From Streptomyces roseolus (GTDB lineage Bacteria > Actinomycetota > Actinomycetes > Streptomycetales > Streptomycetaceae), in NCBI RefSeq assembly GCF_014649855.1, contig NZ_BMTV01000009.1:215068-279067 (forward strand): 64,000 bases of DNA, read 5' to 3'. The notes beneath the pieces were generated by a model. That model made no database searches. It was given only the letters and a program-made list of their open reading frames with translations, and was not told the origin of the DNA. Shown here piece by piece: positions 1 through 7,948 of the stretch. Each line of letters opens with the position of its first letter. Positions within the stretch are counted from its first letter, which is position 1. A program made the position numbers and the translations under genes.

Positions 1-928
1 GCTCGCACACGTGGTACACCGGGCTACAGTTCCCGAAAGCCTCGGACACTCCAATGGCACCAGCAAATCCGTCGAGACCATGAATGACTACATCACCCGG
101 CACAACTTGCTGCCCCTGCGCTTCTGTTGAGCCTGAGAGCGTGTAGCCGTCTGCCCGACGCAGCGAGCGTTCTGTCACATGACCATCCCTGTAGGCCGTG
201 ACGGTGCCCTCCCCAGCGACTGCTGGCCTCACCACCTTCGCAAGAAGGTGCCTGACAGGCTGGACAGGCAGACCAGTTGCCCCAGCCACGAGGGCACTCG
301 CACCCACGTGATTTAGAATCCTGCTGTCGCTGCGCTCCTCCAGAAGATCGACCAGGCGGCGCTTCTTAGAAACAAGATTATCGATCTTCCTCGTCTCGGC
401 TTCGAGGAATTTTGTGATGCGGCGTTGCTCTTCAATGACTGGTACTGGAATCCTGATCTCGCGTGCCACTTCAAGGTTGATCCGCGCTCGCGTCGAACCG
501 CGCGCCATGGTCTGCACCTGCTGTGCCACAAACATTGAACTCAGCGCCCAAGTCGCGTAGCGGTGAGTGAGTCGAGATTCATCCAGGCGCACACGAAAGC
601 AATCAGCCTTTACAATGGCAGGCCCAATTCCTTTAGGTGCGACACATGCTCGACCTACGGGATGATTTTCGTCTCCCAGCCCGGCAATCAGCAGGTCACC
701 TGGACGAACTTCGTGACGCCGCAATCCCCTGAAGTAATCGAAAGGAATGAACGCAGCGTCCTCATCTCGAAAGGTTGCTGAACCAATGTTTCCGAGACGG
801 ATTACCCGCGCCCCATCGTCCGAATAGTGACTGCTTGTCAACGCGCTGCCAAACGGACCGTCCGTGATCTCAGTGATAAACCTTCTGAGCGACATCAGAG
901 TATGGAGAGAAACTGCGGTACCGGTCAC
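1..928 (-). CDS. hsdS: HsdS, type I restriction-modification specificity subunit (partial)
   Basis: DNA-recognition subunit of a type I restriction-modification enzyme; it reads the bipartite target through two target-recognition domains and docks HsdM and HsdR. The frame runs off the left edge, leaving about 309 codons: a first recognition domain (residues about 12-150), a conserved joint and helical linker ('IPVPVIEEQRRI' near 163, followed by a K/R/E-rich helix) and the start of the second domain. The GTG start at 928 overlaps the hsdM stop (GTGA) and has a GGGGGAGG ribosome site 7 nt upstream; an internal ATG at 895 is the alternative. Base composition is clearly lower in G+C than the neighbours, with many ATT, AAA, AGT and CTA codons, as is common for horizontally shuffled specificity genes. 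HsdR is not seen and would lie further left. Confidence 0.88.
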   Translation of the reverse strand, partial: MTGTAVSLHTLMSLRRFITEITDGPFGSALTSSHYSDDGARVIRLGNIGSATFRDEDAAFIPFDYFRGLRRHEVRPGDLLIAGLGDENHPVGRACVAPKGIGPAIVKADCFRVRLDESRLTHRYATWALSSMFVAQQVQTMARGSTRARINLEVAREIRIPVPVIEEQRRITKFLEAETRKIDNLVSKKRRLVDLLEERSDSRILNHVGASALVAGATGLPVQPVRHLLAKVVRPAVAGEGTVTAYRDGHVTERSLRRADGYTLSGSTEAQGQQVVPGDVVIHGLDGFAGAIGVSEAFGNCSPVYHVCE

Positions 929-2916
929 TCGGTCACCTCCCCCAGCAACGTCTGGATCTCCGCTTCCAGCGCCTTCAACTCCGTGTCGATCTCCGCCAGC
1001 GGCCTCGGTGGCTCGTACACGTAGAAGTGCTTCGTCACCGGAATCTCGTAGCCGATCTTCGTCTTCGTATGGTCGATCCAGGCGTCCGGCACATGTGGGT
1101 GCACCTCGCGCTTCAGGTAGTCCTCGACGTCCTCGCCCAGCGGCACGTTCTCGTAATCCCGCAGCTCCGCGTCCGGCTCCGGCTCGCCCTTGACGCGCTG
1201 CACCTCACCCTCGGGGTCGCGGACGCCCACCGCGTCCCGCAGCGCCTTCGCGAAGGGCGCCCCCGTCGGCCACAGCAGGCCAGCCGCCACCACCGCGTCC
1301 TTCAGGGCCACCAGCGCGTCGGACTTGGTCGGCCAGGTCGAGCCCAGCAGCGTACGGACAGCCGCCACGAACGACTCCGCGTCCGGCAGTTTCTGGACCG
1401 GCTTGGCGGCGGCCAGGGCCGTCAACGTCTCCTCCGTGACCTCGAAACGGAGCTTCAGCGGGCGCTCGACCGTGATGCGCTGGTACCCGAAGGCCGAGTT
1501 GTCGAAGACCTTGACCTTGGAGTGCTGAGGGTGCTCGGGGTCCGCCGCGATCTGACTCGCCTCGGCGTAGAGGCGCGTCACGTCCTTGATGTGCTGCTTG
1601 CCCAGTTCCTTGCGCTTGTCGCCGAGCGACTTGCGCATCTTCTGGAACTGGTCTCGCGCATCCAGGAGGATGACCTTGCCCTTGTGGTCCGGGGACTTCT
1701 TGTTGGTCAGGATCCAGAAGTACGTGGAGATGCCGGTGTTGTAGAAGAGCTGGTCCGGGAGCGCGACGATGCCCTCGAGCCAGTCGTTCTCCAGGATCCA
1801 GCGGCGGATCTCGGACTCGCCGGAGCCAGCCGCGCCGGTGAAGAGCGGAGAGCCGTTGAAGACGATGGCGATGCGGGAGCCGCCGCCGCCCTTCACGTCG
1901 ACCGGCTTCATCATCGAGATCATGTGCTGGAGGAAAAGGAGCGAGCCGTCGTTGATGCGCGGCAGGCCCGCGGCGAAGCGGCCGGCCTCGCCGAGGTGCT
2001 TGTGCTCGTACTCGACCTCTTCCTTGACCTTTTTCCACTCCACGCCGAACGGCGGGTTGGCCAGCAGGAAGTCGAACTTCTCACGGCCGTGGCCGGGGTC
2101 GCTGAAGGAGTTGCCGAAGGCGATGTGCTCCGGGTCCTGGCCCTTGATCATCAGGTCGGACCGGCAGATGGCCCAGGACTCGGGGTTGAGCTCCTGCCCG
2201 TACACCTCCACCGTGGCGTCGGGGTTGTGCTGCCTGATGAACTCCTCGGCAGCCGACAGCATGCCGCCCGTGCCGCAGGCCGGGTCCATGACGGTGCGAA
2301 CCACGCCCGGGACGGTGAGCGCGTCGCCGTCCGGCTCGATGAGCAGGTTCACCATGAGCTTGATGACCTCGCGGGGCGTGAAGTGCTCACCGGCGGTTTC
2401 GTTGGACTGCTCCGCGAAGCGGCGGATCAGCTCCTCGAAGATGTAGCCCATGTTGTGGTTGGGCACGTTCTTCGGGTGCAGGTCCAGATCGGTGAACTTC
2501 CCGATGACCTTGTAGAGCAGGTCGGCGCCGTCCAGCCGCTTGATCTGCTGGGCGAACTCGTACTTGTCGAGGACCTCGCGGGCGTTGTCCGAGAAGGCGC
2601 CCACGTACTTCTGCAGGAGGACCGCGGCGTTCCTGGGGTCGCCCGCGATCTTCTTCAGGGTCAGGTCGCTCCTGTTGTAGAAGGAGTGGCCCGAGGCGCG
2701 GCGCAGGAAGTGGTCGGTGTCGAGGTCCTGGCCCTCGAAGCGGGCCACGGTCTCCACGACCTTGTCTCGGGTGGGCTCCAGGACGCATTCCAGGCGGCGC
2801 AGCACCGTGAACGGCAGGATGACCTTGCCGTAGTCGGACTGCTTGTAGTCACCGCGCAGGAGGTCGGCGACGGACCAGGCGTGGTTCGCCAGTTCCGTGT
2901 GCTTACTGCTGTTCAA
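925..2916 (-). CDS. hsdM: HsdM, type I N6-adenine DNA methyltransferase
   Basis: Modification subunit of the type I system; transfers a methyl group from S-adenosylmethionine to adenine N6 in the HsdS-defined target. The protein is about 663 residues: a helical HsdM N-terminal domain (about 1-150), SAM-binding motif I 'DPACGTGGM' near residue 210 and catalytic motif 'NPPF' near 286, which together identify the N6-adenine class. The longest open frame starts at 3021, but family members begin at the 'NSSKHTELANHAW' block, so the TTG at 2916 behind an AAGGAAA site is preferred. It follows the HTH-methylase gene by 88 bp and overlaps hsdS by 4 bp, indicating one transcript in the order methylase, hsdM, hsdS. 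Confidence 0.9.
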   Translation of the reverse strand: MNSSKHTELANHAWSVADLLRGDYKQSDYGKVILPFTVLRRLECVLEPTRDKVVETVARFEGQDLDTDHFLRRASGHSFYNRSDLTLKKIAGDPRNAAVLLQKYVGAFSDNAREVLDKYEFAQQIKRLDGADLLYKVIGKFTDLDLHPKNVPNHNMGYIFEELIRRFAEQSNETAGEHFTPREVIKLMVNLLIEPDGDALTVPGVVRTVMDPACGTGGMLSAAEEFIRQHNPDATVEVYGQELNPESWAICRSDLMIKGQDPEHIAFGNSFSDPGHGREKFDFLLANPPFGVEWKKVKEEVEYEHKHLGEAGRFAAGLPRINDGSLLFLQHMISMMKPVDVKGGGGSRIAIVFNGSPLFTGAAGSGESEIRRWILENDWLEGIVALPDQLFYNTGISTYFWILTNKKSPDHKGKVILLDARDQFQKMRKSLGDKRKELGKQHIKDVTRLYAEASQIAADPEHPQHSKVKVFDNSAFGYQRITVERPLKLRFEVTEETLTALAAAKPVQKLPDAESFVAAVRTLLGSTWPTKSDALVALKDAVVAAGLLWPTGAPFAKALRDAVGVRDPEGEVQRVKGEPEPDAELRDYENVPLGEDVEDYLKREVHPHVPDAWIDHTKTKIGYEIPVTKHFYVYEPPRPLAEIDTELKALEAEIQTLLGEVTE

Positions 2917-3004
2917 GGGGTTCCCCGGTTTCCTTCCGAACCGTCCCGCCCAACCGGAGCGGGTGCGGACAAGTGTGGTCGATGGGAGTGCGTACGAGTC
3001 GGGT

Positions 3005-5161
3005 TCAGGCCGGGTCGGCATCCGCCGGGGTCCCGGACGGCAGGAGCGCGCCGCCCGTGAGGCCGTCCGTCAGCAGAGCCGCCGTCTCCTCCGCGAGCCG
3101 CGCCGCCCGGCGTGCCCGCGCGCGTAGTTCGTGGACGTGCCGGAACGCCTCCCCGTAGCGACGCTGTTCGTCCAGGGGCAGCAGCGGGACCCGCAGCCGG
3201 CCCGGAGCGACGTGGAGGACGGTGCTGCCGGTGGAGGCACCCGCGATGTTCTCCGCCGAGCCGATGAAGCCGGCGAGGAACCAGGAGTCCAGGCGGGCCG
3301 GGTCGGGGCGCAGGAGGTGGACCTGGGGGCCGAGGAGCGCACCCGCGTCCATCTCGTCGGCCACGCGGGCCATCGGCCCGGTGCCGCCCGCGATCGCCCG
3401 TACGAGGACGTCACCCGCGGCGATCACCGGGGCGGGTGCCAGGGAGCGGAGCTCCGCCGGGTCGCCGGTCGGGCCCGTACCGCGCGCGATGTCGGCCCCG
3501 GTGAGCACCGGTGCCCCCGGCACGGAGGAGGCGCCGTCCGGCTCCGGTCCCTTGGTGTCCGCCACTGTACGGAGCAGGGTCAGCGCCCCGCCCCTGGTGA
3601 GGTCGGAGGTGGTGGCCGTGCGCCATTCCCGGGGCGAGCCGCTGGGTTCGGACCGGCCGGCGAGGTCCGCCGCGTCGAGGAGGCGGCGGGCAGTCTCTGT
3701 CAGCTCGCGGCGGCCTGTCTCCGTACGGGTGAACAGCTCGGAGGGGTCGACATCCGTGCGCGAGATGCGGACCTGGCGGGCCGGGGTGAGGTCGACGAGG
3801 TCGTCGAGGAGGTCGACGACCGGCACCGCACGTGCGGTGCCGGGCTCGGCCGTGAACCGATCCGGGTCGGCGGTGAAGGCGTGCCAGTGGGCGAGGGTCC
3901 GGGCGGTCAGGCCGACCCAGTCGACGGGGGCACGGGAGGAGCCCGTACGCGGTGCGCCCGTCACCTGTCCCCCCGTACTCGACGAGGGCGTACCGGCCGT
4001 GTCGACGAACAGCACCGCCTTGCGCTCCGGGCCGCCCGGCTCGGGCCGCTGGAGTACCCACAGCTGCAGGCCCACGTGGAGCGGCGCCGCCGCCCCGGCC
4101 GGGAGGGCGAGCACGGCCCGCACGGCACCACTGCGTACCAGCTCGGCCCTGACGCGGCGCCCGGCGGGGCGGGAGGCGGTGGCCGGAGGCAGGATCAGCA
4201 CAGCCCAGCTGCCCGGAGCGAGGTGGGCGAGGCAGTGCTGCACCCAGGCGAGCTCGGACTCGGACCGGCCGGGTACGCCGTACGCCCAGCGCGGGTCGTA
4301 GGCGAGCTCGTCGTGGCCCCACTCGCGGTCTCCGTACGGCGGGTTGCACACCACCGCGTCCGCCGTCAGGCCGTCGAAGCAGTCAGCCCGCAGGCTGTCT
4401 CCGACGCGTACGGTGACCTCGGCACCTGGGGCGGCGAGGGCCAGCCCGACGGCGGTGCGCTGGGCCTGTACGGGCACGGAGTCCTGTCCGAGGAGGGTGG
4501 CGGCACCGCACTCGGCGGCGGCCGCCAGCAGCGCGCCGCTGCCGCAGGCCGGATCAAGCACGCGCTCGACCCCGGCGGGGAGCAGGGCTGCGACCAGGCG
4601 CGCCAGGGGTTCGGGGGTTCCGTGGACGCCGGTCGCGGCGCTGTCCTCCAGTTCCCTTTCGGCCAGCACCGTCAGCGCGGCCTGACCGCCTTCCTCGCGT
4701 ACGCAGCGAAGGAGCGCGCGCAGGACGGGGCCGTCCGCGGCGGAGAAAACGGGACTCGGGGGCGTCGGACCGGGGAGTGAGGCCAGGAGCCCGGCCGCCT
4801 CTTCCGCAGCGCGATCGGCGAGCTCGGCGTCCGTGAGGTCAGCCGACGCCACCGTCTCGTCCGGGCAGCGGCGGGCGAGAGCGAGGACGAAGCCGATGCG
4901 GCTGGTCGTCCTGTCCGGGTCGGGCGCGTGGAAGCGGACCGCCGTGCGCAGTTCCTCCCGGGGGTCGGCGGCCTGCGAGTGCCCGCGCGCGCCGAGCCAT
5001 TCCCGTACCGCCCCGAGGTCGTAGAGCGGGCTCGTCTCGGTGCCACCGGACGGAGCAGGGAAGTCGGCGTGGCGTCGGCGCCAGTTGCTGACGGTGGCCC
5101 GGGTGACACCGGCGATGCGCGAGATCTCCGCGGCTGTCACATGGGCTGTTGTCTCTGGCAT
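3005..5161 (-). CDS. HTH-N6-adenine DNA methylase with HsdS-like C-terminus
   Basis: A 718-residue protein that appears to combine three parts. Residues about 8-60 are a MerR/AlpA-like helix-turn-helix ('VTAAEISRIAGVTRATVSNW'). Residues about 190-300 hold an N6-adenine methylase core with SAM motif 'DPACGSGAL' near 202 and catalytic 'NPPYGD' near 272. The C-terminal 180 residues resemble a single HsdS recognition domain plus helix (the 'LRVPLLPLDEQRRYGEAF' block mirrors the HsdS 'IPVPVIEEQRR' joint). A self-contained methylase carrying its own specificity is therefore likely. ATG at 5161 has GGAGAGG upstream. It is the first gene of the leftward hsdMS operon and is divergent from the TIGR04141-type gene. 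It could act as a separate modification enzyme, an operon regulator through its HTH, or both; the HTH role is inference. Confidence 0.8.
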   Translation of the reverse strand: MPETTAHVTAAEISRIAGVTRATVSNWRRRHADFPAPSGGTETSPLYDLGAVREWLGARGHSQAADPREELRTAVRFHAPDPDRTTSRIGFVLALARRCPDETVASADLTDAELADRAAEEAAGLLASLPGPTPPSPVFSAADGPVLRALLRCVREEGGQAALTVLAERELEDSAATGVHGTPEPLARLVAALLPAGVERVLDPACGSGALLAAAAECGAATLLGQDSVPVQAQRTAVGLALAAPGAEVTVRVGDSLRADCFDGLTADAVVCNPPYGDREWGHDELAYDPRWAYGVPGRSESELAWVQHCLAHLAPGSWAVLILPPATASRPAGRRVRAELVRSGAVRAVLALPAGAAAPLHVGLQLWVLQRPEPGGPERKAVLFVDTAGTPSSSTGGQVTGAPRTGSSRAPVDWVGLTARTLAHWHAFTADPDRFTAEPGTARAVPVVDLLDDLVDLTPARQVRISRTDVDPSELFTRTETGRRELTETARRLLDAADLAGRSEPSGSPREWRTATTSDLTRGGALTLLRTVADTKGPEPDGASSVPGAPVLTGADIARGTGPTGDPAELRSLAPAPVIAAGDVLVRAIAGGTGPMARVADEMDAGALLGPQVHLLRPDPARLDSWFLAGFIGSAENIAGASTGSTVLHVAPGRLRVPLLPLDEQRRYGEAFRHVHELRARARRAARLAEETAALLTDGLTGGALLPSGTPADADPA

Positions 5162-5212
5162 GGCCTGCCGACACCTCTCCTCAGGGCGAACAGCTCACAC
5201 AGTACACCAGAG

Positions 5213-5236
5213 GTCAAACGGAGATTAATGTTTGAC
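5213..5236. promoter_or_regulatory. Perfect palindrome, candidate operator between divergent genes
   Basis: GTCAAAC, a 10-bp spacer, then GTTTGAC: two perfect 7-bp inverted arms in the 145-bp gap between the HTH-methylase gene (leftward) and the TIGR04141-type gene (rightward). Each arm contains a TTGAC element facing outward, so a protein bound here would cover the -35 regions of both divergent promoters. The HTH at the N-terminus of the adjacent methylase is the obvious candidate ligand, by inference. Confidence 0.55.
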
Positions 5237-5260
5237 AGCGCTTTCACGGGATCATCTACT
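5232..5260 (+). promoter_or_regulatory. Sigma70-like promoter for the TIGR04141-type gene
   Basis: Perfect TTGACA -35 (5232-5237), 17-bp spacer and TCTACT -10 (5255-5260, 4 of 6 consensus bases). It predicts a start site near 5267, which supports the GTG at 5307 as the translation start rather than the upstream TTG at 5232 that lies inside the -35 box. The right arm of the 5213-5236 palindrome overlaps the -35. Confidence 0.55.
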
Positions 5261-5306
5261 GAGCGCAGCTATCACTGGCCTTTCACCCGCGACCCCGGAA
5301 GTCACC

Positions 5307-6992
5307 GTGCCACTCGACCCGACCCGCACCCACAGCCCTGCCACCCCCCTCAAGACCCGGCGCAGCACCCTCTACCTGCTCCGGAACACAGGCGCGTCTT
5401 CCGCCGACCTGCGCGCCGCGCTCAACGGCAAGTACGAGCTTGATCACTCCTTCACCATCGAGGACGTGACCACCGCAGACACTCCCGCGCTCTTGTGTCA
5501 CGGGGTGATCGGCCGCCACCGGCCGCCCGACTGGGCATCGGCGGTGCACGTCCTCACCAGGCGCAAGCCGCCTGTGGAGAACCGCACGTCGGCATGCGTG
5601 CTGCTCCTCCCCGTAGCCGACGACGTCTTCGCCCTCACCTTCGGCATGGGGCACCTCCTGCTGGATCAGAGCAGGATCTCCCCCGGCTTCGGGTTCGACT
5701 TCGTCTTGCGCGCCGCGCAGCCCGACGCCATCCGCCAGGTCACACACAGCCTGATGGACGCCAGAGGACGCACGGACCGGAGCTCGGCCGCCCAGGGGCA
5801 GCACATCCGCGCGTTCCCCATCGAGGAGTACGGCGAAGTGGTCAGCCGACTGGTCGGCACCCTGAGCTCGACGGAGCTCACGATCGGCAAGCGCAGTCGG
5901 CGAACGGCCCAGGTCGCCGGTACGGACGCCCTGAAGATCCATCTCGGTGCGGAGCCCGAGAACCTGCTTCACGACCTCACACAGATCCGGGCGATCCTCG
6001 CCCGCCGGTCTCCGGCACCCGAATTCGAGGCGATCGCTCGCGTTCGGCCGCTCAAGAGCGGAGACCCGCGGCGCAGCGTCCTGGAGGCCCGCCTCGACGA
6101 TCTGCTGGGCGCCTCGGCGGACACCGGATCGCTCGCTCTGGCCGTCCCCGCGGCCTGCCTCGACCAGGAGGACGCCGCACTTTCCTACCAGGTGAAGGTC
6201 GGGCCCGTCCGCCGACTCATGGCTTCCCCGACGCTCGACGACATGCTGGCCCTCCTCGACGGCATCCCGCCCGGCAGGCGCCTGGAAGCCCTGTCCGCCG
6301 GCTACGTACAGATGCACCGGGACGAGGAGGGCACCGATCCGGTGAGCGCCCAGGTGAAGGCCCACAAGTGGATCACAGCCGAGATACCGCTCGACTCCAG
6401 CCGCTATTTCCACCACGAGGGACGCTGGTTCGAGATCGGAGACCAGCATCTGGAGGGCATCCGGAGAGAGGTCGACACCCTGCTCACCACCCCGGCCGAC
6501 TGCCCGCTGCCGGCCTGGACCGCCGGCCTCGCGACGGAGGAGGAGTACAACCAGGAGGCAGCGAAGCAGGGTTACGTCTGCCTGGACCGTCGGCTGATCC
6601 GGACGCCCCAGCATCCGCACGGTTTCGAGGCCGCGGATCTGCTCGCCGAGGACGGGACCCTGATCCATGTCAAGAGAGCAGCCTCCTCAGCGCCTCTCAG
6701 CCACCTCTTCGCCCAGGGCAGGATCTCCGCCGACGCCCTGCGCTACGACGCGGAGGCACGCGCCGAATTCGTCCGCCGCGCCCGGGAACGCCGCCCCGGG
6801 CACCCGGTCGGCGAGGACTTCACTCCGAGGAAGGTCGTATACGCCATCTCACTCAAGGGCGACAAAGCCTTGACCACGAAGAACCTGTTCACCTTCGCCC
6901 AGGTGTCCCTGCTGCAGGCAGCCCGGGCGCTGCGCGCGCAGGGCATCGACGTGGCAGTAGTCGGCATTCCGTCACCGAACGCCGACTGCTGA
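5307..6992 (+). CDS. TIGR04141/DUF6119-type sporadically distributed protein
   Basis: A 561-residue soluble protein resembling the family called 'sporadically distributed protein, TIGR04141' (DUF6119), usually found in variable islands; its biochemical role is not established to my knowledge. Recognisable blocks are an N-terminal 'LKTRRSTLYLLR' start, a central region with many charged strands, 'WFEIGDQHLEGIRREVD' near 375, an 'EEEYNQEAA' block near 415 and the diagnostic 'LIHVKRAASSAPLSHLFAQG' near 455. The D/E...HVK arrangement in that last block is reminiscent of a PD-(D/E)xK nuclease core, which is inference. GTG at 5307 has GGAAG 5 nt upstream and sits downstream of a good promoter; a TTG at 5232 would extend the frame by 25 codons. 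It is transcribed away from the methylase operon. Confidence 0.75.
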   Translation: MPLDPTRTHSPATPLKTRRSTLYLLRNTGASSADLRAALNGKYELDHSFTIEDVTTADTPALLCHGVIGRHRPPDWASAVHVLTRRKPPVENRTSACVLLLPVADDVFALTFGMGHLLLDQSRISPGFGFDFVLRAAQPDAIRQVTHSLMDARGRTDRSSAAQGQHIRAFPIEEYGEVVSRLVGTLSSTELTIGKRSRRTAQVAGTDALKIHLGAEPENLLHDLTQIRAILARRSPAPEFEAIARVRPLKSGDPRRSVLEARLDDLLGASADTGSLALAVPAACLDQEDAALSYQVKVGPVRRLMASPTLDDMLALLDGIPPGRRLEALSAGYVQMHRDEEGTDPVSAQVKAHKWITAEIPLDSSRYFHHEGRWFEIGDQHLEGIRREVDTLLTTPADCPLPAWTAGLATEEEYNQEAAKQGYVCLDRRLIRTPQHPHGFEAADLLAEDGTLIHVKRAASSAPLSHLFAQGRISADALRYDAEARAEFVRRARERRPGHPVGEDFTPRKVVYAISLKGDKALTTKNLFTFAQVSLLQAARALRAQGIDVAVVGIPSPNADC

Positions 6993-7450
6993 GCCGCACC
7001 GTGTCACCCGCGCTGTCGCATCGCGCGCCGCCTTCGCAGGCCGGGGGCGTCGGCAGCACCGCTGTTCGCCCTTACATCCGTCCCGGCATGAGACGGTGCC
7101 ACGCTGGCCCCTTGCCGAGCAACTGGGTGACAGCATCGTCCTGAATGGCCGCTTCACCCTGCCCGAGCGGACCAGTCCACCGTTCATAGACCACGTTGCC
7201 CGGCCTGGCCGGCGAGCGGGGCGGCCAGCAGATGAGGCGGACTGGTCGGCGAGGGCGAGCCACTGACCGTCATGGGCGTCCGCGTGTCGCGGCCGCCCAC
7301 CAGGCCGCGCGGCCTGACCCCAACACGACTGACCCCAACACAGAATGACAACAAAGTAGGACATTTCATTTTCGCGGGACATGCGCGGGACAAGGCGCCT
7401 GACGACACATCAGCAAAGCCTCTGACCTGCTAAAAACGCCAGAAACACCG
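6993..7450. other. Intergenic end of the island
   Basis: A 458-bp stretch between the TIGR04141-type stop and the tRNA fragment. No convincing gene is seen. A 63-codon leftward frame at 7072-7263 is open but unrecognised and may be a remnant. The right-hand third carries two sets of direct repeats described separately. No integrase gene is visible. Confidence 0.5.
7314..7392. repeat. Direct repeats next to the att site (possible arm-type integrase sites)
   Basis: Two perfect 13-bp copies of CTGACCCCAACAC at 7314-7326 and 7329-7341 (15-bp period). These are followed by GTAGGACA (7356-7363) and two GCGGGACA copies (7374-7381 and 7385-7392, 11-bp period). Tyrosine integrases and excisionases of actinobacterial elements commonly bind such short direct repeats flanking the core site, so this fits the remaining attachment arm of the island. 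Assignment is by position only. Confidence 0.45.
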
Positions 7451-7496
7451 ACGGCCTCCGGAGCCGTGTGCGCAGGTTCGAATCCTGCCGGGGACA
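7451..7496 (+). other. attR-like 3' half of tRNA-Arg(CCG)
   Basis: The segment folds as the 3' part of a tRNA. Anticodon stem ACGGC/GCCGT encloses the 7-nt loop CTCCGGA (anticodon CCG, arginine). A 4-nt variable loop follows, then T-arm GCAGG-TTCGAAT-CCTGC and acceptor strand CGGGGAC plus A. No D-arm or 5' acceptor strand is present upstream, so this is not a functional tRNA. A 3' half tRNA copy is the classic scar left where an element integrated by tyrosine recombinase into a tRNA gene. The orientation puts the element to the left and predicts an intact tRNA-Arg(CCG) left of this window. Confidence 0.75.
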
Positions 7497-7515
7497 CTTC
7501 GCAGAAGTGCCACAC

Positions 7516-7553
7516 AGACCCCGTGATCAGCGGAAACACTGAGAGCGGGGTCT
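7516..7553 (+). terminator. Hairpin downstream of the tRNA-Arg fragment
   Basis: AGACCCCG (7516-7523) pairs with CGGGGTCT (7546-7553) around a 22-nt loop and is followed by TGT. It lies where the terminator of the original tRNA transcription unit would be, consistent with backbone sequence starting here. Confidence 0.4.
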
Positions 7554-7634
7554 TGTCGTATGTGCGGGCGCGTGCCGGGGTGGGCGGCCGTATGACAGGG
7601 GTCGCGGCCTGGGCCTCATGTGGTCCCCCGGTGA

Positions 7635-7871
7635 TCAGGGGGCAGCCGGATCGATCTGCCGATCGAAGCTTTCCGCGCCGGCGAAGCGGTCGACGGCGAG
7701 CCCGGCAGGCGCGTTCGATTCGGTGATCGAGGGCGCGTCGATCACCAGGAGCTCCGGGCGGGACGGATCAGGGATTCGGCTGGACACCGAGTAGTCGGTA
7801 CGCGGGAACAGGGCCCTGCACCTGCCTCCGGTACTTCGGCCGTGGATCGTGATCTCGATGGTGAGGGGCAT
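7635..7871 (-). CDS. Small hypothetical protein
   Basis: An open frame of 78 residues from an ATG at 7871 (94 if started at 7919). Codon third positions are mostly G or C, as in real genes of this genome. The sequence starts 'MPLTIEITIHGRSTGG', has a 'PELLVIDAPSI' strand-like block and an acidic/proline end. I do not recognise a family. It lies just downstream of, and co-oriented with, the PemK-like gene, but I see no good ribosome site at either start, so it could be a remnant. Confidence 0.3.
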   Translation of the reverse strand: MPLTIEITIHGRSTGGRCRALFPRTDYSVSSRIPDPSRPELLVIDAPSITESNAPAGLAVDRFAGAESFDRQIDPAAP

Positions 7872-7948
7872 CGAGGCGGCAGGTGTCCGGCGTGGGTCGT
7901 CTCGTCCGGGAGCGCCCATGCCGTCGCGGGCGTCGGCTCCTTCTCCGT

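Noticed and set aside
1027..3060. A 677-codon rightward frame opposite hsdM
   Set aside because: Shadow of the hsdM frame, with Arg/Val/Leu-rich nonsense and no domain.
5228..5443. ATG at 5228 as the start of the TIGR04141-type gene
   Set aside because: It is in a different frame that ends soon after and overlaps the -35 element.
7072..7263. 63-codon leftward frame ('...NVVYERWTGPLGQGEAAIQ...')
   Set aside because: It has some protein-like character but no ribosome site and no family match I can name, so kept only as a possible remnant.
7451..7496. A functional tRNA-Arg gene
   Set aside because: The 5' acceptor strand and D arm are absent upstream; only the 3' half exists.
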